From Acinetobacter sp. MB5 (GTDB lineage: Bacteria; Pseudomonadota; Gammaproteobacteria; Pseudomonadales; Moraxellaceae), in contig NZ_POVU01000024.1 of NCBI RefSeq assembly GCF_003261585.1, positions 1-35,046 of the forward strand: a stretch of 35,046 nucleotides of DNA, read 5' to 3'. Position 1 is the stretch's first letter. Each line of letters opens with the position of its first letter. A program made the translations under genes and the position numbers. Under the pieces are notes generated by a model, which saw only the letters and a list, made by a program, of their open reading frames with translations, had not been told where the DNA came from and did not search any database. Positions 25,685-35,046 of this stretch are shown here, in pieces.

Positions 25685-26980
25685 TTAAGCAGGTTGATAA
25701 CGGTAGCGTGCAGAACGTGCGTGCGCATCCAAGTTTTCTTCTTGCGCCAAAATGTCTGCGGTTTTCGCCAGCGTTTTCACACCCTGCTCAGAACACATAA
25801 TTAAACTTGAGCGTTTTTGAAAATCATAAACACCCAGTGGTGATGAGAAACGCGCTGTGCCTGAGGTTGGCAAGACGTGGTTTGGCCCTGCACAGTAATC
25901 CCCAATCGCTTCAGGAGTAAAACGTCCCATGAAAATTGCACCCGCATGGCGAATGTCTTGGCTCATGGCTTCTGCATCATCGAGACAAAGTTCTAAATGC
26001 TCAGGTGCAACTTGATTAATCAGTTCAATCGCTTCTGCACGATCTTTCACCAACACTAATGCACCACGATTGGCAATCGAAGTACGGGCAATCTCGGCTT
26101 TTGGTAATGCCGCCAAATGTTCTTCAATCGCTTCAGCCACTTCATTTAAGAAGTCTTCATCAGGCGTGATCAAGATCGCTTGCGCGACGGTGTCATGTTC
26201 GGCTTGTGACAGCACATCCATCGCGATCCATTTGGCATCGTTCTGACCTTCGGCATACACCAAAATTTCAGATGGCCCTGCAATCATGTCAATACCAACC
26301 TGACCAAACACCGCACGTTTTGCCGCAGCCACGAAACGATTCCCCGGCCCTGTGATTTTATCGACACGTGGAATAGTTTCTGTCCCATATGCCAATGCTG
26401 CAACGGCTTGCGCACCACCAATCGTAAATACGCGATGTACCCCTGCCAAATAAGCAGCCGCTAAAACCAATGGATTCAACTCGCCATTCGGTGCAGGTAC
26501 AACCATAATAATTTCTGGCACACCCGCAACATGTGCAGGCACAGCATTCATCAGTACTGACGATGGATAAGAGGCCAAACCGCCTGGTACATAAATCCCA
26601 ACACGGTCTAATGGTGTAACTTTCTGACCCAAGGTATTACCCAAATCATCCACATAGCTCCAGCCATCTTGCTTTTGTGCTTGGTGGAATGAACGGATGC
26701 GGTTGGCAGCCAGTTCGAGTGCTTCACGAACCTCAGCGTTTAACCCCTCAAAAGCTGCTTTAAGCTGAGCTTGAGACAATTCAAGATCTGAAAATTGATG
26801 CGCTGGATGTCGATCGAACTGCTGAGTAAGTTTAAGTACATGTGCATCGCCATGTTGGCGCACATCGGCAATAATTTGGTCTACAGTTTTGAGCAGTTCT
26901 GGATCATTGACTGTTTCAAAAGCCAATAAATCAGCGAAGGCTTGCTGGAAGTCCTGCGCTTGAGTCGATAAACGTCGCAT
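25685..26980 (-). CDS. hisD: Histidinol dehydrogenase
   Basis: A zinc- and NAD-dependent enzyme that oxidises histidinol to histidine in two steps, the last of the pathway. The 431-residue protein has the signature [16 protein letters not shown] and the downstream [11 protein letters not shown]. The catalytic region is [11 protein letters not shown] with the conserved Glu-His pair, followed by the C-terminal zinc-site segment [10 protein letters not shown]. The start at 26980 (MRRLSTQ) is chosen over a TTG at 27007. A weak TGGGTAA is the only candidate ribosome binding site. It lies 131 nt downstream of the DUF4272 gene, which separates it from hisG, and upstream of hisC. Confidence 0.95.
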   Translation of the reverse strand: MRRLSTQAQDFQQAFADLLAFETVNDPELLKTVDQIIADVRQHGDAHVLKLTQQFDRHPAHQFSDLELSQAQLKAAFEGLNAEVREALELAANRIRSFHQAQKQDGWSYVDDLGNTLGQKVTPLDRVGIYVPGGLASYPSSVLMNAVPAHVAGVPEIIMVVPAPNGELNPLVLAAAYLAGVHRVFTIGGAQAVAALAYGTETIPRVDKITGPGNRFVAAAKRAVFGQVGIDMIAGPSEILVYAEGQNDAKWIAMDVLSQAEHDTVAQAILITPDEDFLNEVAEAIEEHLAALPKAEIARTSIANRGALVLVKDRAEAIELINQVAPEHLELCLDDAEAMSQDIRHAGAIFMGRFTPEAIGDYCAGPNHVLPTSGTARFSSPLGVYDFQKRSSLIMCSEQGVKTLAKTADILAQEENLDAHARSARYRYQPA

Positions 26981-27111
26981 CAATTTACCCACAAGGTGTT
27001 TAAACAAAAATGAGGTTTTAGTTTACCCTGTTTCGACTGACTTGTGGACAACAACTCAACATCTATCGCAAAAGCTTGATAGAAAATTACTTTTGAAATG
27101 CTGAATCATCT

Positions 27112-27780
27112 TTAGGTACTGACATCAGGATGATCCCAAGAACCATCTCGTTGAATCAACCAGTTTAATGCACCGTGACGTTCCATCACCACGGATGCAT
27201 TGAGACCTGCTGGAGCAGCCTGTTGTTTTAAGCGTGCATCGACACATGCCCAGTCATAACGATAGATCAAATCAGCCTGATCTAAAATTTCTTCCATGTC
27301 ACGCAACTGGACTTTTTGCATAAACTCATCAAATGATTCAACCGAAGTCACTGCCTGAATTGCAAAGTCACAATCAACAATACTTTCAGGATAATCCAAC
27401 TCATCCACAATGCCTAAAGCCCAAAGCAAAACCCAATAGGCTTCATATTTCCAAACCATGTTAATCACATCTTGCTGTGACACATCCCGATTTAAAATTG
27501 CCTTTTCTTTGTCTGTTAGTTCATCCAAGACTTGCATGCGACTCAAAATATCAAAAACAAATTCCTGAGTTTCATCATCATATTTCTGATTATCCAAATC
27601 ACAGGCAACCTGTATCACCCACAAACAGGCAATGGCGCGTTTGGCGATACGTTCTGCACTGCGAGCTTCAATTTCTTCAACAGATTCAATGACTGGTAAC
27701 CAATCAATATATGGGATGGTATGCTGTTTCAAGATATGTATTGAGGCTTCTTTACGTTGTTGTGGTGTTTTCATTCTCAT
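27112..27780 (-). CDS. DUF4272 domain-containing protein
   Basis: A 222-residue acidic cytosolic protein fitting DUF4272. KTPQQRKEASIHILKQHTIPYIDWLPVIES opens it in pieces: KTPQQRKEAS near the N terminus and IPYIDWLPVIE after it. RIAKRAIACLWVIQVA, YEAYWVLLWALGIVDELDYP and a Trp/Tyr/Asp-rich C terminus follow. The function of the family is unknown. The start is placed at 27780 (MRMKTPQ). The reading frame stays open to 27894 but there it runs through the hisG terminator, so that extension is unlikely. It interrupts the hisG-hisD neighbourhood and has no his function that I can see. The ribosome binding site is weak. Confidence 0.8.
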   Translation of the reverse strand: MRMKTPQQRKEASIHILKQHTIPYIDWLPVIESVEEIEARSAERIAKRAIACLWVIQVACDLDNQKYDDETQEFVFDILSRMQVLDELTDKEKAILNRDVSQQDVINMVWKYEAYWVLLWALGIVDELDYPESIVDCDFAIQAVTSVESFDEFMQKVQLRDMEEILDQADLIYRYDWACVDARLKQQAAPAGLNASVVMERHGALNWLIQRDGSWDHPDVST

Positions 27781-27879
27781 CACTACTTCTTTTTTAGTCC
27801 GTATTTTTAACATGAATTTCTTGATGTGGAATGATTGGATTTTGTTACAAGGTGCTCGGATTTTGAAAATCTCAGCCAT

Positions 27880-27909
27880 AAAAAAAACCGCCAAAATTGG
27901 CGGTTTTTT
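27880..27909 (-). terminator. Terminator of hisG (end of ibaG-murA-hisG)
   Basis: AAAAAACCGCCAA (27882-27894) and TTGGCGGTTTTTT (27897-27909) are perfect inverted repeats, with T-runs on both ends. It lies 13 nt after the hisG stop, so it ends that transcript before the DUF4272 gene. Confidence 0.88.
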
Positions 27910-27922
27910 GATTCACAAGCAA

Positions 27923-29884
<1,962 letters not shown>

Positions 29885-29887
29885 TCA

Positions 29888-30139
29888 TTAAGCTCCGAAC
29901 AAGCTAGCTTTGCGCCATTCTTCTTTCGTCATTGCACGAATGGTCACAGCATGTACTGCTCCACTGGCAATATAATCATTTAATGGTGCATAAACCGCTT
30001 GCTGACGAGCCACAGGGCGTTTGCCTTCAAACTGATCATCAACAATACGTAGGTCAAACTTTCCAGCTTGTCCACTCACAACAACTTCTGCATGTGGAAA
30101 AGTTGCTTTTAAAATTTCAGTGAGCTGTTCACTATTCAT
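29888..30139 (-). CDS. ibaG: BolA/IbaG family protein
   Basis: A small 83-residue BolA-superfamily protein of the IbaG (YrbA) type. It pairs with monothiol glutaredoxins and takes part in iron-sulphur or acid-stress functions. The KH-like fold segment is visible: HAEVVVSGQAGKFDLRIV, the helix region RQQAVYAPLNDYI and the conserved HAVTIRAMT near the end, where the His is the usual ligand residue. It lies 6 nt upstream of murA, a conserved neighbour arrangement. It is the first gene of the ibaG-murA-hisG unit. Confidence 0.9.
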   Translation of the reverse strand: MNSEQLTEILKATFPHAEVVVSGQAGKFDLRIVDDQFEGKRPVARQQAVYAPLNDYIASGAVHAVTIRAMTKEEWRKASLFGA

Positions 30140-30234
30140 GGGTAAAAGACCTCGTGTAAGACCTACGTTGTAAAAACTGGCTATTTTACTATATTTAAAA
30201 AAAATTATTCATTAGGCAATCGTAAAATTGCCAT

Positions 30235-30262
30235 AAAAAAAGAGGTTTATAAAAACCTCTTT
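30235..30262 (-). terminator. Terminator of hpf
   Basis: AAAGAGGTTT (30239-30248) and AAACCTCTTT (30253-30262) form a 10-bp stem with a 4-nt loop, followed by a T-run on the minus strand (complement of the A-run at 30235-30241). It is 16 nt after the hpf stop. Confidence 0.88.
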
Positions 30263-30277
30263 CCCTTAAGTTAAAAA

Positions 30278-30616
30278 TTAAACTGGAACAATAACTTGTG
30301 GGAAAATCATCTGCATTTTACGATGTTTTGCCAGTTGTCGTTTCATTTTCTCAGTTAATTTATTAATGGAAGTATACATGTCATCCGCACACGCTTGTGC
30401 AAAAAGTTCAGCGCCAGGCAAACGAATAATCGCCTCGGCAATATGATTCGCACTCCCTTTCCGAGAACGTTTATCTAGTTGATGATCTCTTGAGAGTTTC
30501 ACCTGCATACTATTCACTTGATCAATATGTTTTGTCATTTGATCAAACTTAGTGCGAATATTTTCTTCTATCGCAGGTGTAATTGTTAAATGATGTCCAC
30601 GAATTGTTAATTGCAT
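30278..30616 (-). CDS. hpf: Ribosome hibernation-promoting factor, short form
   Basis: HPF binds the decoding centre of 70S ribosomes in stationary phase and promotes 100S dimers. The 112 residues match short HPF/YfiA. The N terminus is MQLTIRGHHLTITPAIEENI, and the basic central part includes QLDKRSRKGS and the KMKRQLAKHRKM region. The start at 30616 is chosen because GAGGG lies 9 nt upstream; a Met five codons earlier has none. It is downstream of rpoN, the usual order, but a rpoN terminator lies between them, so it likely has its own promoter as well. Confidence 0.92.
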   Translation of the reverse strand: MQLTIRGHHLTITPAIEENIRTKFDQMTKHIDQVNSMQVKLSRDHQLDKRSRKGSANHIAEAIIRLPGAELFAQACADDMYTSINKLTEKMKRQLAKHRKMQMIFPQVIVPV

Positions 30617-30720
30617 ACCACTATCCCTCATTAATGCTCAGGATAAAGATCGTCATGGCTGATGATGAATGCAATCACAGTTTATTTCACTATCATTCCA
30701 ACATCACAAGCCACTCCAAG

Positions 30721-30756
30721 AAAAAAAGATTCATCATGTTGTCATAATGAATCTTT
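30721..30756 (-). terminator. Terminator between rpoN and hpf
   Basis: AAAGATTCAT (30725-30734) and ATGAATCTTT (30747-30756) form a perfect 10-bp stem with a 12-nt loop. A T-run follows on the minus strand (complement of 30721-30727). It lies 22 nt after the rpoN stop. Confidence 0.8.
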
Positions 30757-30777
30757 AGAATTAACAAATTCACTTCT

Positions 30778-32229
30778 TCAAATCAATACTTTTCTGTCAG
30801 AAGACGACGGAATGTTCAGTGACTCACGATATTTAGCAACTGTACGACGCGCAACGTCAATCCCCTCTTCTTTCAATAAATTCGCAATTACGTTATCTGA
30901 CAATGGCTTACGAGGATTTTCTGCCGAAATCATTTTTTTAATCATGGCACGAATTGCTGTTGACGAACATTCACCACCTGTCGTTGTGCCAACATGACTT
31001 GAAAAGAAATATTTCAATTCAAACAGACCACGTGGCGTCAGAATGTATTTATTCGTCGTGACTCGTGACACTGTTGACTCATGCAATTCCACTTCTTCGG
31101 CTACATCACGCAGTACCAAAGGCTTCATCGCCTCAGGACCTTGCTCTAGAAATGCCTTTTGATGCTTCACAATACAGCTCGCCACTTTCAACAAGGTTTT
31201 ATGACGTTCATCAATACTCTTAATAAAGTTTTTAGCTTCAAGCATCTGATTACGCAAATATTGATTATCCGAGCTTTGATCTGCACGTCGAATCATATTG
31301 GAATAAAAAGAGTTGATCCGAAGTTTCGGCATTACATCTGGATTTAACTGAACTTGCCAGTGATCCTGTTTTTTGGTGACAACCACATCTGGAATCTGAT
31401 ATTCAGATTCCCCTGACTCAAAATCACTTCCTGGATACGGCTTTAATGTCTTAATTAATTCAATCGATGCTTTTAGCTGATCTGGATTGAGTCCTGTCTG
31501 TTTCATCAATTTATTAATATCATTTGCGACCAAAAGCGGATAGTACTCCAGCATTTTTAATGCTTCATAGCGAGAAGGAGTGGCTGGCGGTAAATATTCC
31601 AATTGAATTTTTAAACTTTCGGCAAGATTGCGTGAACCAATTCCGATTGGATCCAAACGCTGCAAATGTTTTAGAACAACTATGACTTCTTCATCTTCAA
31701 CAATTTCATCATAGTCCAGTTCTTGCAAAAGATGCTGAACGGATGCTGTAATTTCTGAAATTTCAGCATCTAAAAAGCCTTTTTCATCTAAAGAATCTAC
31801 AATGCAATACGCAATTAACTGATCTACTTTAGAAAAATGCAATAGATTAATCTGATTATGCATATGTTCCTGCAAACTCAGATGGCTTTGGCGATTATCT
31901 TCCCGTTCTTCAAATTCTGCTGTGCCCAAAGCTGTCGATTGATGTGTATAAACTTCATCCCAATCTGTATCGACAGGTAAATCATCCGGCAAATAGTCAG
32001 CATTTAACTCTTTGGTTAAATCCTTATTTTCATAATCATTTTCAGCATCAAGACCAGTATCTGCACTTGATAAATCTTCAACTTTTTCAAGTAAAGGATT
32101 ACTTTCTAGCTGAACCTGAATTTCTTGTTCTAATTCAAGGCTAGAAAGCTGCAAAAGTCGAATAGCCTGTTGCAATTGTGGCGTAAGCGACAATGAATTG
32201 GCAATTTTTAATCCTACAGACAACTTCAT
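30778..32229 (-). CDS. rpoN: RNA polymerase sigma-54 factor
   Basis: Sigma-54, which directs RNA polymerase to -24/-12 promoters that need an enhancer-binding ATPase. The 482-residue protein shows region I (LTPQLQQAIRLLQLSSLELEQ, Gln/Leu-rich), an acidic linker (about 50-110) and the core-binding domain. The C-terminal HTH (LHESTVSRVTTNKYI) and the RpoN box ARRTVAKYRE near the end follow. The ATG at 32229 (MKLSVGLK) is chosen over a TTG at 32259. The lptB gene often found just upstream of rpoN in other proteobacteria is absent here; the upstream neighbour is a divergent lytic transglycosylase gene. Confidence 0.95.
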   Translation of the reverse strand: MKLSVGLKIANSLSLTPQLQQAIRLLQLSSLELEQEIQVQLESNPLLEKVEDLSSADTGLDAENDYENKDLTKELNADYLPDDLPVDTDWDEVYTHQSTALGTAEFEEREDNRQSHLSLQEHMHNQINLLHFSKVDQLIAYCIVDSLDEKGFLDAEISEITASVQHLLQELDYDEIVEDEEVIVVLKHLQRLDPIGIGSRNLAESLKIQLEYLPPATPSRYEALKMLEYYPLLVANDINKLMKQTGLNPDQLKASIELIKTLKPYPGSDFESGESEYQIPDVVVTKKQDHWQVQLNPDVMPKLRINSFYSNMIRRADQSSDNQYLRNQMLEAKNFIKSIDERHKTLLKVASCIVKHQKAFLEQGPEAMKPLVLRDVAEEVELHESTVSRVTTNKYILTPRGLFELKYFFSSHVGTTTGGECSSTAIRAMIKKMISAENPRKPLSDNVIANLLKEEGIDVARRTVAKYRESLNIPSSSDRKVLI

Positions 32230-32514
32230 AAAGATTTCTATCCCAAGAGACCCAAGCAATTTTTATGCCGTTCTTATGGTTATAGCATATAGTTAATAAA
32301 AAACATACAAGAAAAGGGAAATTATGCCCAACGCGATCAATAAAATTATTAATACTTATGTATCTTTGAAGAACTTATCTCAAATAAAAACTTGTGTTTT
32401 ATTTTTTTCAAAACGCTTATTTTTGAATTGCTAGAAAAAAGTTACTAGAGCTTGACCTTCTAAATTAAACAAAATTAAGATCCCTACATCCTTAACGTAC
32501 TTTGGATTTAAATT
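32230..32514. other. AT-rich divergent spacer between rpoN and the transglycosylase gene
   Basis: 285 bases without a supported ORF. On the minus strand an extended -10 (TGC-TATAAC, complement of 32279-32287) could drive rpoN. On the plus strand TTGACC (32452-32457) and TAAGAT (32476-32481) could drive the transglycosylase gene. The rest is AT-rich and I see no RNA gene. Confidence 0.45.
32452..32481 (+). promoter_or_regulatory. Candidate promoter of the lytic transglycosylase gene
   Basis: TTGACC and TAAGAT are spaced 18 nt apart. They end 33 nt before the TTG start codon. Confidence 0.45.
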
Positions 32515-33069
32515 TTGCTTATTCATCAGAAAAATTTTTTTAATCTCAAAAATATCTTAGTTACAACATCATTAATGACTTTAGCGGGCTGTAGCAGTCT
32601 TGGACCACATAGTGGTTCTGTTGCATCACGTTCTTTAAAACTTTCTTCAGGCTTACAAAAAGCCTATACAGTATCTCCAGCAAAAGCCCAGCGTCTCTCG
32701 CCATTGATTATCCAAAGTGCAGACCAGTATCAGGTTCCACCCTTGTTAGTTGCAGCATTGATTCGACAGGAATCAAATTATAATAGTGCTGCACGCTCAC
32801 CCACTGGTGCTGTAGGATTAACACAAATTATTCCAAGCTACTGGAGAGGTCAATGTACTGGCAATTTATTCGATGAAGCAACAAATATTCAATGTAGCAC
32901 TTATATTTTGAGCCATTATCATGCGCTTTCTGGAAGCTGGTTTAAAGCAACAGCGTATTATAATGTTGGTCCAGCAGGTTATGAATCCAGTTTTTGGACA
33001 CGGCATAAAGCAAAAAAATACGCACGCCAAGTTAAGCATCTCGAAAAAGAGTTAAAAGAAGCATTGTAA
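32515..33069 (+). CDS. Lytic transglycosylase SLT-domain lipoprotein
   Basis: A 184-residue exported muramidase-like protein that would cleave peptidoglycan. A lipoprotein signal (LVTTSLMTLAGCSS) ends in the lipobox LAGC. The SLT domain starts at about residue 60: the catalytic Glu is in ALIRQESNYN, followed by SPTGAVGLTQIIPSYW and AYYNVGPAGY, all typical of this family. The only start that keeps the signal peptide is TTG at 32515, since an in-frame stop lies just upstream. The next Met is inside the signal peptide. The ribosome binding site is weak. It is divergent from rpoN. Confidence 0.82.
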   Translation: MLIHQKNFFNLKNILVTTSLMTLAGCSSLGPHSGSVASRSLKLSSGLQKAYTVSPAKAQRLSPLIIQSADQYQVPPLLVAALIRQESNYNSAARSPTGAVGLTQIIPSYWRGQCTGNLFDEATNIQCSTYILSHYHALSGSWFKATAYYNVGPAGYESSFWTRHKAKKYARQVKHLEKELKEAL

Positions 33070-33071
33070 AT

Positions 33072-33128
33072 TTCTTATAAAATACATAAACCTAATAATC
33101 AAAAGGTTAAATTTTCTATTTATAAGAA
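33072..33128. repeat. Long inverted repeat between transglycosylase and ankyrin genes
   Basis: TTCTTATAAA (33072-33081) and TTTATAAGAA (33119-33128) are perfect 10-bp inverted repeats with a 37-base interval that contains AACCT/AGGTT. It lies between two convergent genes and may act as a weak terminator or processing site, but it lacks the GC-rich stem of a usual terminator. Confidence 0.5.
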
Positions 33129-33132
33129 TGTA

Positions 33133-33444
33133 TTACAATGACTTTAAAAATGCGACAACTTCTGTATTTCCAGCCATTTCTGCAAGCTCAAGTGCCGTAT
33201 ATCTGGCCCGATGATCAATTCTTGCGCCTTTGCTGACTAACAGTTTGACTACATCTATATTGTCATTTTCGGCCGCAGCTTGTAATGCGCTATACCCCTC
33301 ATCATCAGTTTGATTGGGATCTGCACCATCATGCAATAATTGTTCAACTTGTTCCACATCTCCTAAAGATGACCAGTAAATAAGTTCAGGAAGATGAAGT
33401 TCATCATCATTTTCAGGAATTGGTGAAAAAGAATTGAGTTTCAT
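33133..33444 (-). CDS. Small ankyrin-repeat protein
   Basis: A 103-residue cytosolic protein made almost only of ankyrin repeats. A first unit starts near LPELIYWSSLGDVEQVEQLL and is followed by HDGADPNQTDDEG. A second is YSALQAAAENDNIDVVKLLVSK. A third, partial one is YTALELAEMAGNTEVVAFL. Ankyrin repeats mediate protein-protein contacts; no partner can be inferred. AAGGG lies 9 nt before the ATG. It converges on the transglycosylase gene and begins the minus-strand accessory stretch at the right end of the window. Confidence 0.85.
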   Translation of the reverse strand: MKLNSFSPIPENDDELHLPELIYWSSLGDVEQVEQLLHDGADPNQTDDEGYSALQAAAENDNIDVVKLLVSKGARIDHRARYTALELAEMAGNTEVVAFLKSL

Positions 33445-33591
33445 CAGATTTAACCCTTTTTATTTTAGTGCTCAAACCACAATTAAAACTCAAATTCAAT
33501 GATACATCTAGATAAAAATGCGATGAGAATCTAATGATCTCTACCTTGCAAATGCACTTGTAGACGATAGCGTATCAATATCAGATTTTAT

Positions 33592-34428
33592 TTATTTCTT
33601 TGCAATCACTTGTGCCAGTACAATTCGCCCCTCTTCTAGATTGCGACGCTGGTTTTGAGCCATTGACTGAAAATCATTTCCAAGCAGAATATGAAATCCA
33701 AGAGGTGGCAGCCCATCTTTTTTAATCTTATCTGCAAGCTTTATAAACCATTCCCTTGCGGCTTCTGTTGTGTCTGTCCAATCTGTAATAGTAAATCCAG
33801 CATTAACAAGAAGTTGATGTAATTCAGTAGGTTGGACAAGAAAACTCGTATCAGCTGTTCGTGCCCATGGCACTGGGAAAATAACTGGTTCTAATGGTCC
33901 TGCGAGAACATCATAGATAGCAAGTGTACCGCCTGGCTTTAATATTCTGTACATCTCTTTATATAATTGAACTTTATCAGAAATGTTCATGGCAGCATGT
34001 TCCGTCCATACAACGTCAAATGTCTGATCATCAAATGGCAGTTTAGTTGCATCAGCTTGTTGAAAATCTACGAGGTTCAAAAGGTCTGTCTTAGCAGTGA
34101 GTGTTTTGGCTGCTTTGCAATACTCATTTGTTAAGTCAATACCTGTAACATGGCAGCCAAATTCTTTAGCAAGACAACGTGATGTTCCCCCAACACCACT
34201 ACCAACATCGAGCACATACTTTGTTGCATCTAGTCCCGCCGCTCGAGCCAGTTCGAGTGTTGCTATCCTTCCTCGGATGTGAAATTCATCAATTGGAGCT
34301 AAGTCTTCAGGTGTTAAACAGCTTAAATCTTTTCCTGATTTTTCAAGTGCTGCTAATATAACCTCACTTAAATCTTGGTGAGTTTGATGATAATGCGTTT
34401 GTATTGCTTCATTAATTGTAGTTTGCAT
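33592..34428 (-). CDS. Class I SAM-dependent methyltransferase
   Basis: A 278-residue methyltransferase. The SAM-binding motif I is VLDVGSGVGGTSRCLA, the acidic motif follows in VTGIDLTNEYC, then DATKLPFDDQTFDVVWTEHAAMN and the motif with RILKPGGTLAIYDV. The pattern resembles UbiE/Coq5-like and glycine- or sarcosine-type small-molecule N-methyltransferases; the substrate cannot be set. The ATG at 34428 has AAGGA 9 nt upstream; a TTG two codons earlier is ignored. It is a single gene, 77 nt after an unrelated orphan gene on the same strand. Confidence 0.88.
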   Translation of the reverse strand: MQTTINEAIQTHYHQTHQDLSEVILAALEKSGKDLSCLTPEDLAPIDEFHIRGRIATLELARAAGLDATKYVLDVGSGVGGTSRCLAKEFGCHVTGIDLTNEYCKAAKTLTAKTDLLNLVDFQQADATKLPFDDQTFDVVWTEHAAMNISDKVQLYKEMYRILKPGGTLAIYDVLAGPLEPVIFPVPWARTADTSFLVQPTELHQLLVNAGFTITDWTDTTEAAREWFIKLADKIKKDGLPPLGFHILLGNDFQSMAQNQRRNLEEGRIVLAQVIAKK

Positions 34429-34505
34429 ACACAAGTTCCTTCTTATGCGGCTTAATTTTATAGGTTAACTTTTATTATGAATCAACTTTACTTTAAGTAA
34501 ATCGC

Positions 34506-34904
34506 TTATTCAGCCATTGAAATTTTTGGCTCTCCTCTGCTAAAAACACTAACACAATCATTTATTCCAAGAATTAGATACTCATGTGGTCTTTCATATC
34601 CAACCTTAGCTAACTGTTCTTGAAGAAAGCCACCACGTTCAGATTCCTGATCAAACCATCCACCAGAATTTATTTTCCATATCCATCCTGGAACACGACT
34701 TTCGTCATCCCAATAATCTAGCAAGTCTCCTTCATCCAGAATACGAAAGCCAATTGAAGAGAAGCTAACATACACAGGAATCGGTTGATCAGGAAAAATA
34801 AGCGTTATTTCAAGTTTCCACAAATCATAAGAAACATGAATCACTTCAGGTAAAGTATTAGGTATAACAGTTACATTTACATCATATTGATTTGCAATAA
34901 CCAT
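34506..34904 (-). CDS. Hypothetical protein
   Basis: A 132-residue acidic, Trp- and Tyr-rich soluble protein that I do not recognise. Visible features are a beta-rich N-terminal half (for example KLEITLIF and IPVYVSFSSIGF), a D/W-rich middle (LLDYWDDESRVPGW) and a C-terminal HEYLILGINDCVSVFS. It has no signal peptide or membrane segment. The size and composition are similar to small immunity-type or accessory proteins, but that is a guess with no toxin partner in sight. The ATG has only a weak AAGAAG ahead of it. It is upstream of the methyltransferase gene on the same strand. Confidence 0.6.
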   Translation of the reverse strand: MVIANQYDVNVTVIPNTLPEVIHVSYDLWKLEITLIFPDQPIPVYVSFSSIGFRILDEGDLLDYWDDESRVPGWIWKINSGGWFDQESERGGFLQEQLAKVGYERPHEYLILGINDCVSVFSRGEPKISMAE

Positions 34905-34994
34905 AGATCTGAATCTTCTTTTAAAAATAGCATTTTATTTATACAGATTTCGATTGAATGTAGAACAAAGTTATATATTTATAAAAATTATGAT

Positions 34995-35021
34995 TAGAGT
35001 GTTTTAATATAGAATACTCTA
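34995..35021. repeat. AT-rich inverted repeat near the right edge
   Basis: TAGAGTGTT (34995-35003) and AATACTCTA (35013-35021) form a 9-bp stem (with one G-U pair on the RNA) and a 9-base loop in a gene-free AT-rich end region. It might be a terminator of a gene beyond the window or an operator upstream of the orphan gene. Confidence 0.35.
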
Positions 35022-35046
35022 AATATTAAGTTTAAAAAACTTGGAT

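Noticed and set aside
27781..27894. N-terminal extension of the DUF4272 protein to 27894
   Set aside because: This part would translate through the hisG terminator stem and AT-rich spacer, and its composition is unlike the rest of the protein.
30632..30720. Sigma-54 promoter upstream of hpf (TGGCTT...TTGG)
   Set aside because: The spacing between the GG and G-rich -12 parts is one base off the -24/-12 consensus, and the -12 GC is missing.

Overview
The window is about 35 kb of a gammaproteobacterial chromosome, almost certainly Acinetobacter (Moraxellaceae). The assignment rests on protein sequence character (EF-G, FabB, HemJ, RpoN, MurA, CopA), an AT-leaning base composition and the gene orders rpsL-rpsG-fusA-tuf, ibaG-murA-hisG-hisD-hisC and rpoN-hpf. 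Genes are densely packed. There is no rRNA, tRNA, CRISPR array, insertion sequence or prophage, and no stretch over 300 bases lacks a gene.

Layout. 1-3614: the str operon on the minus strand (rpsL, rpsG, fusA, start of tuf) with a clear promoter and several structured spacers, including a 20-codon ORF between rpsG and fusA. 3660-4913: an EcsC-family protein. 5207-6902: fabB and hemJ on the plus strand. 6925-8745: an Lrp/AsnC regulator divergent from a BenE-type transporter. 8797-11791: a small lipoprotein, a HAD phosphatase, thiD, a NERD-domain protein and a Gdx/SugE-type SMR exporter. 11894-15066: a copper-resistance cluster on the minus strand (CopL/DUF2946-like protein, multicopper oxidase CopA with a Met/His-rich tandem repeat, CopB). 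15185-19571: rpe, a DUF2218 protein, S-formylglutathione hydrolase, a membrane-anchored C13 (legumain/caspase-fold) peptidase and rsmJ. 19571-24476: uppP, tsaB, a gamma-carbonic-anhydrase-like protein, two NUDIX hydrolases and pabB. 24546-30139: hisC, hisD, a DUF4272 protein, hisG, murA and ibaG. 30278-32229: hpf and rpoN. 32515-34904: a lytic transglycosylase lipoprotein and a small accessory tail (ankyrin protein, SAM methyltransferase, orphan protein).

How the genes work together. The str operon makes ribosomal proteins and elongation factors. The cop genes form a periplasmic/outer-membrane copper detoxification unit. The ibaG-murA-his block joins cell-wall synthesis to histidine synthesis. 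uppP-rsmJ and tsaB form a tight housekeeping run.

No wholly new system is evident. The most interesting signals are: (i) the 20-codon ORF between rpsG and fusA, with a strong ribosome binding site, lying inside mutually exclusive RNA pairings; (ii) a terminator-like hairpin at the very 5' end of the rpsL transcript; (iii) a terminator-like hairpin directly before hisC; (iv) the membrane C13 peptidase; and (v) the tandem-repeat metal-binding segment of CopA.
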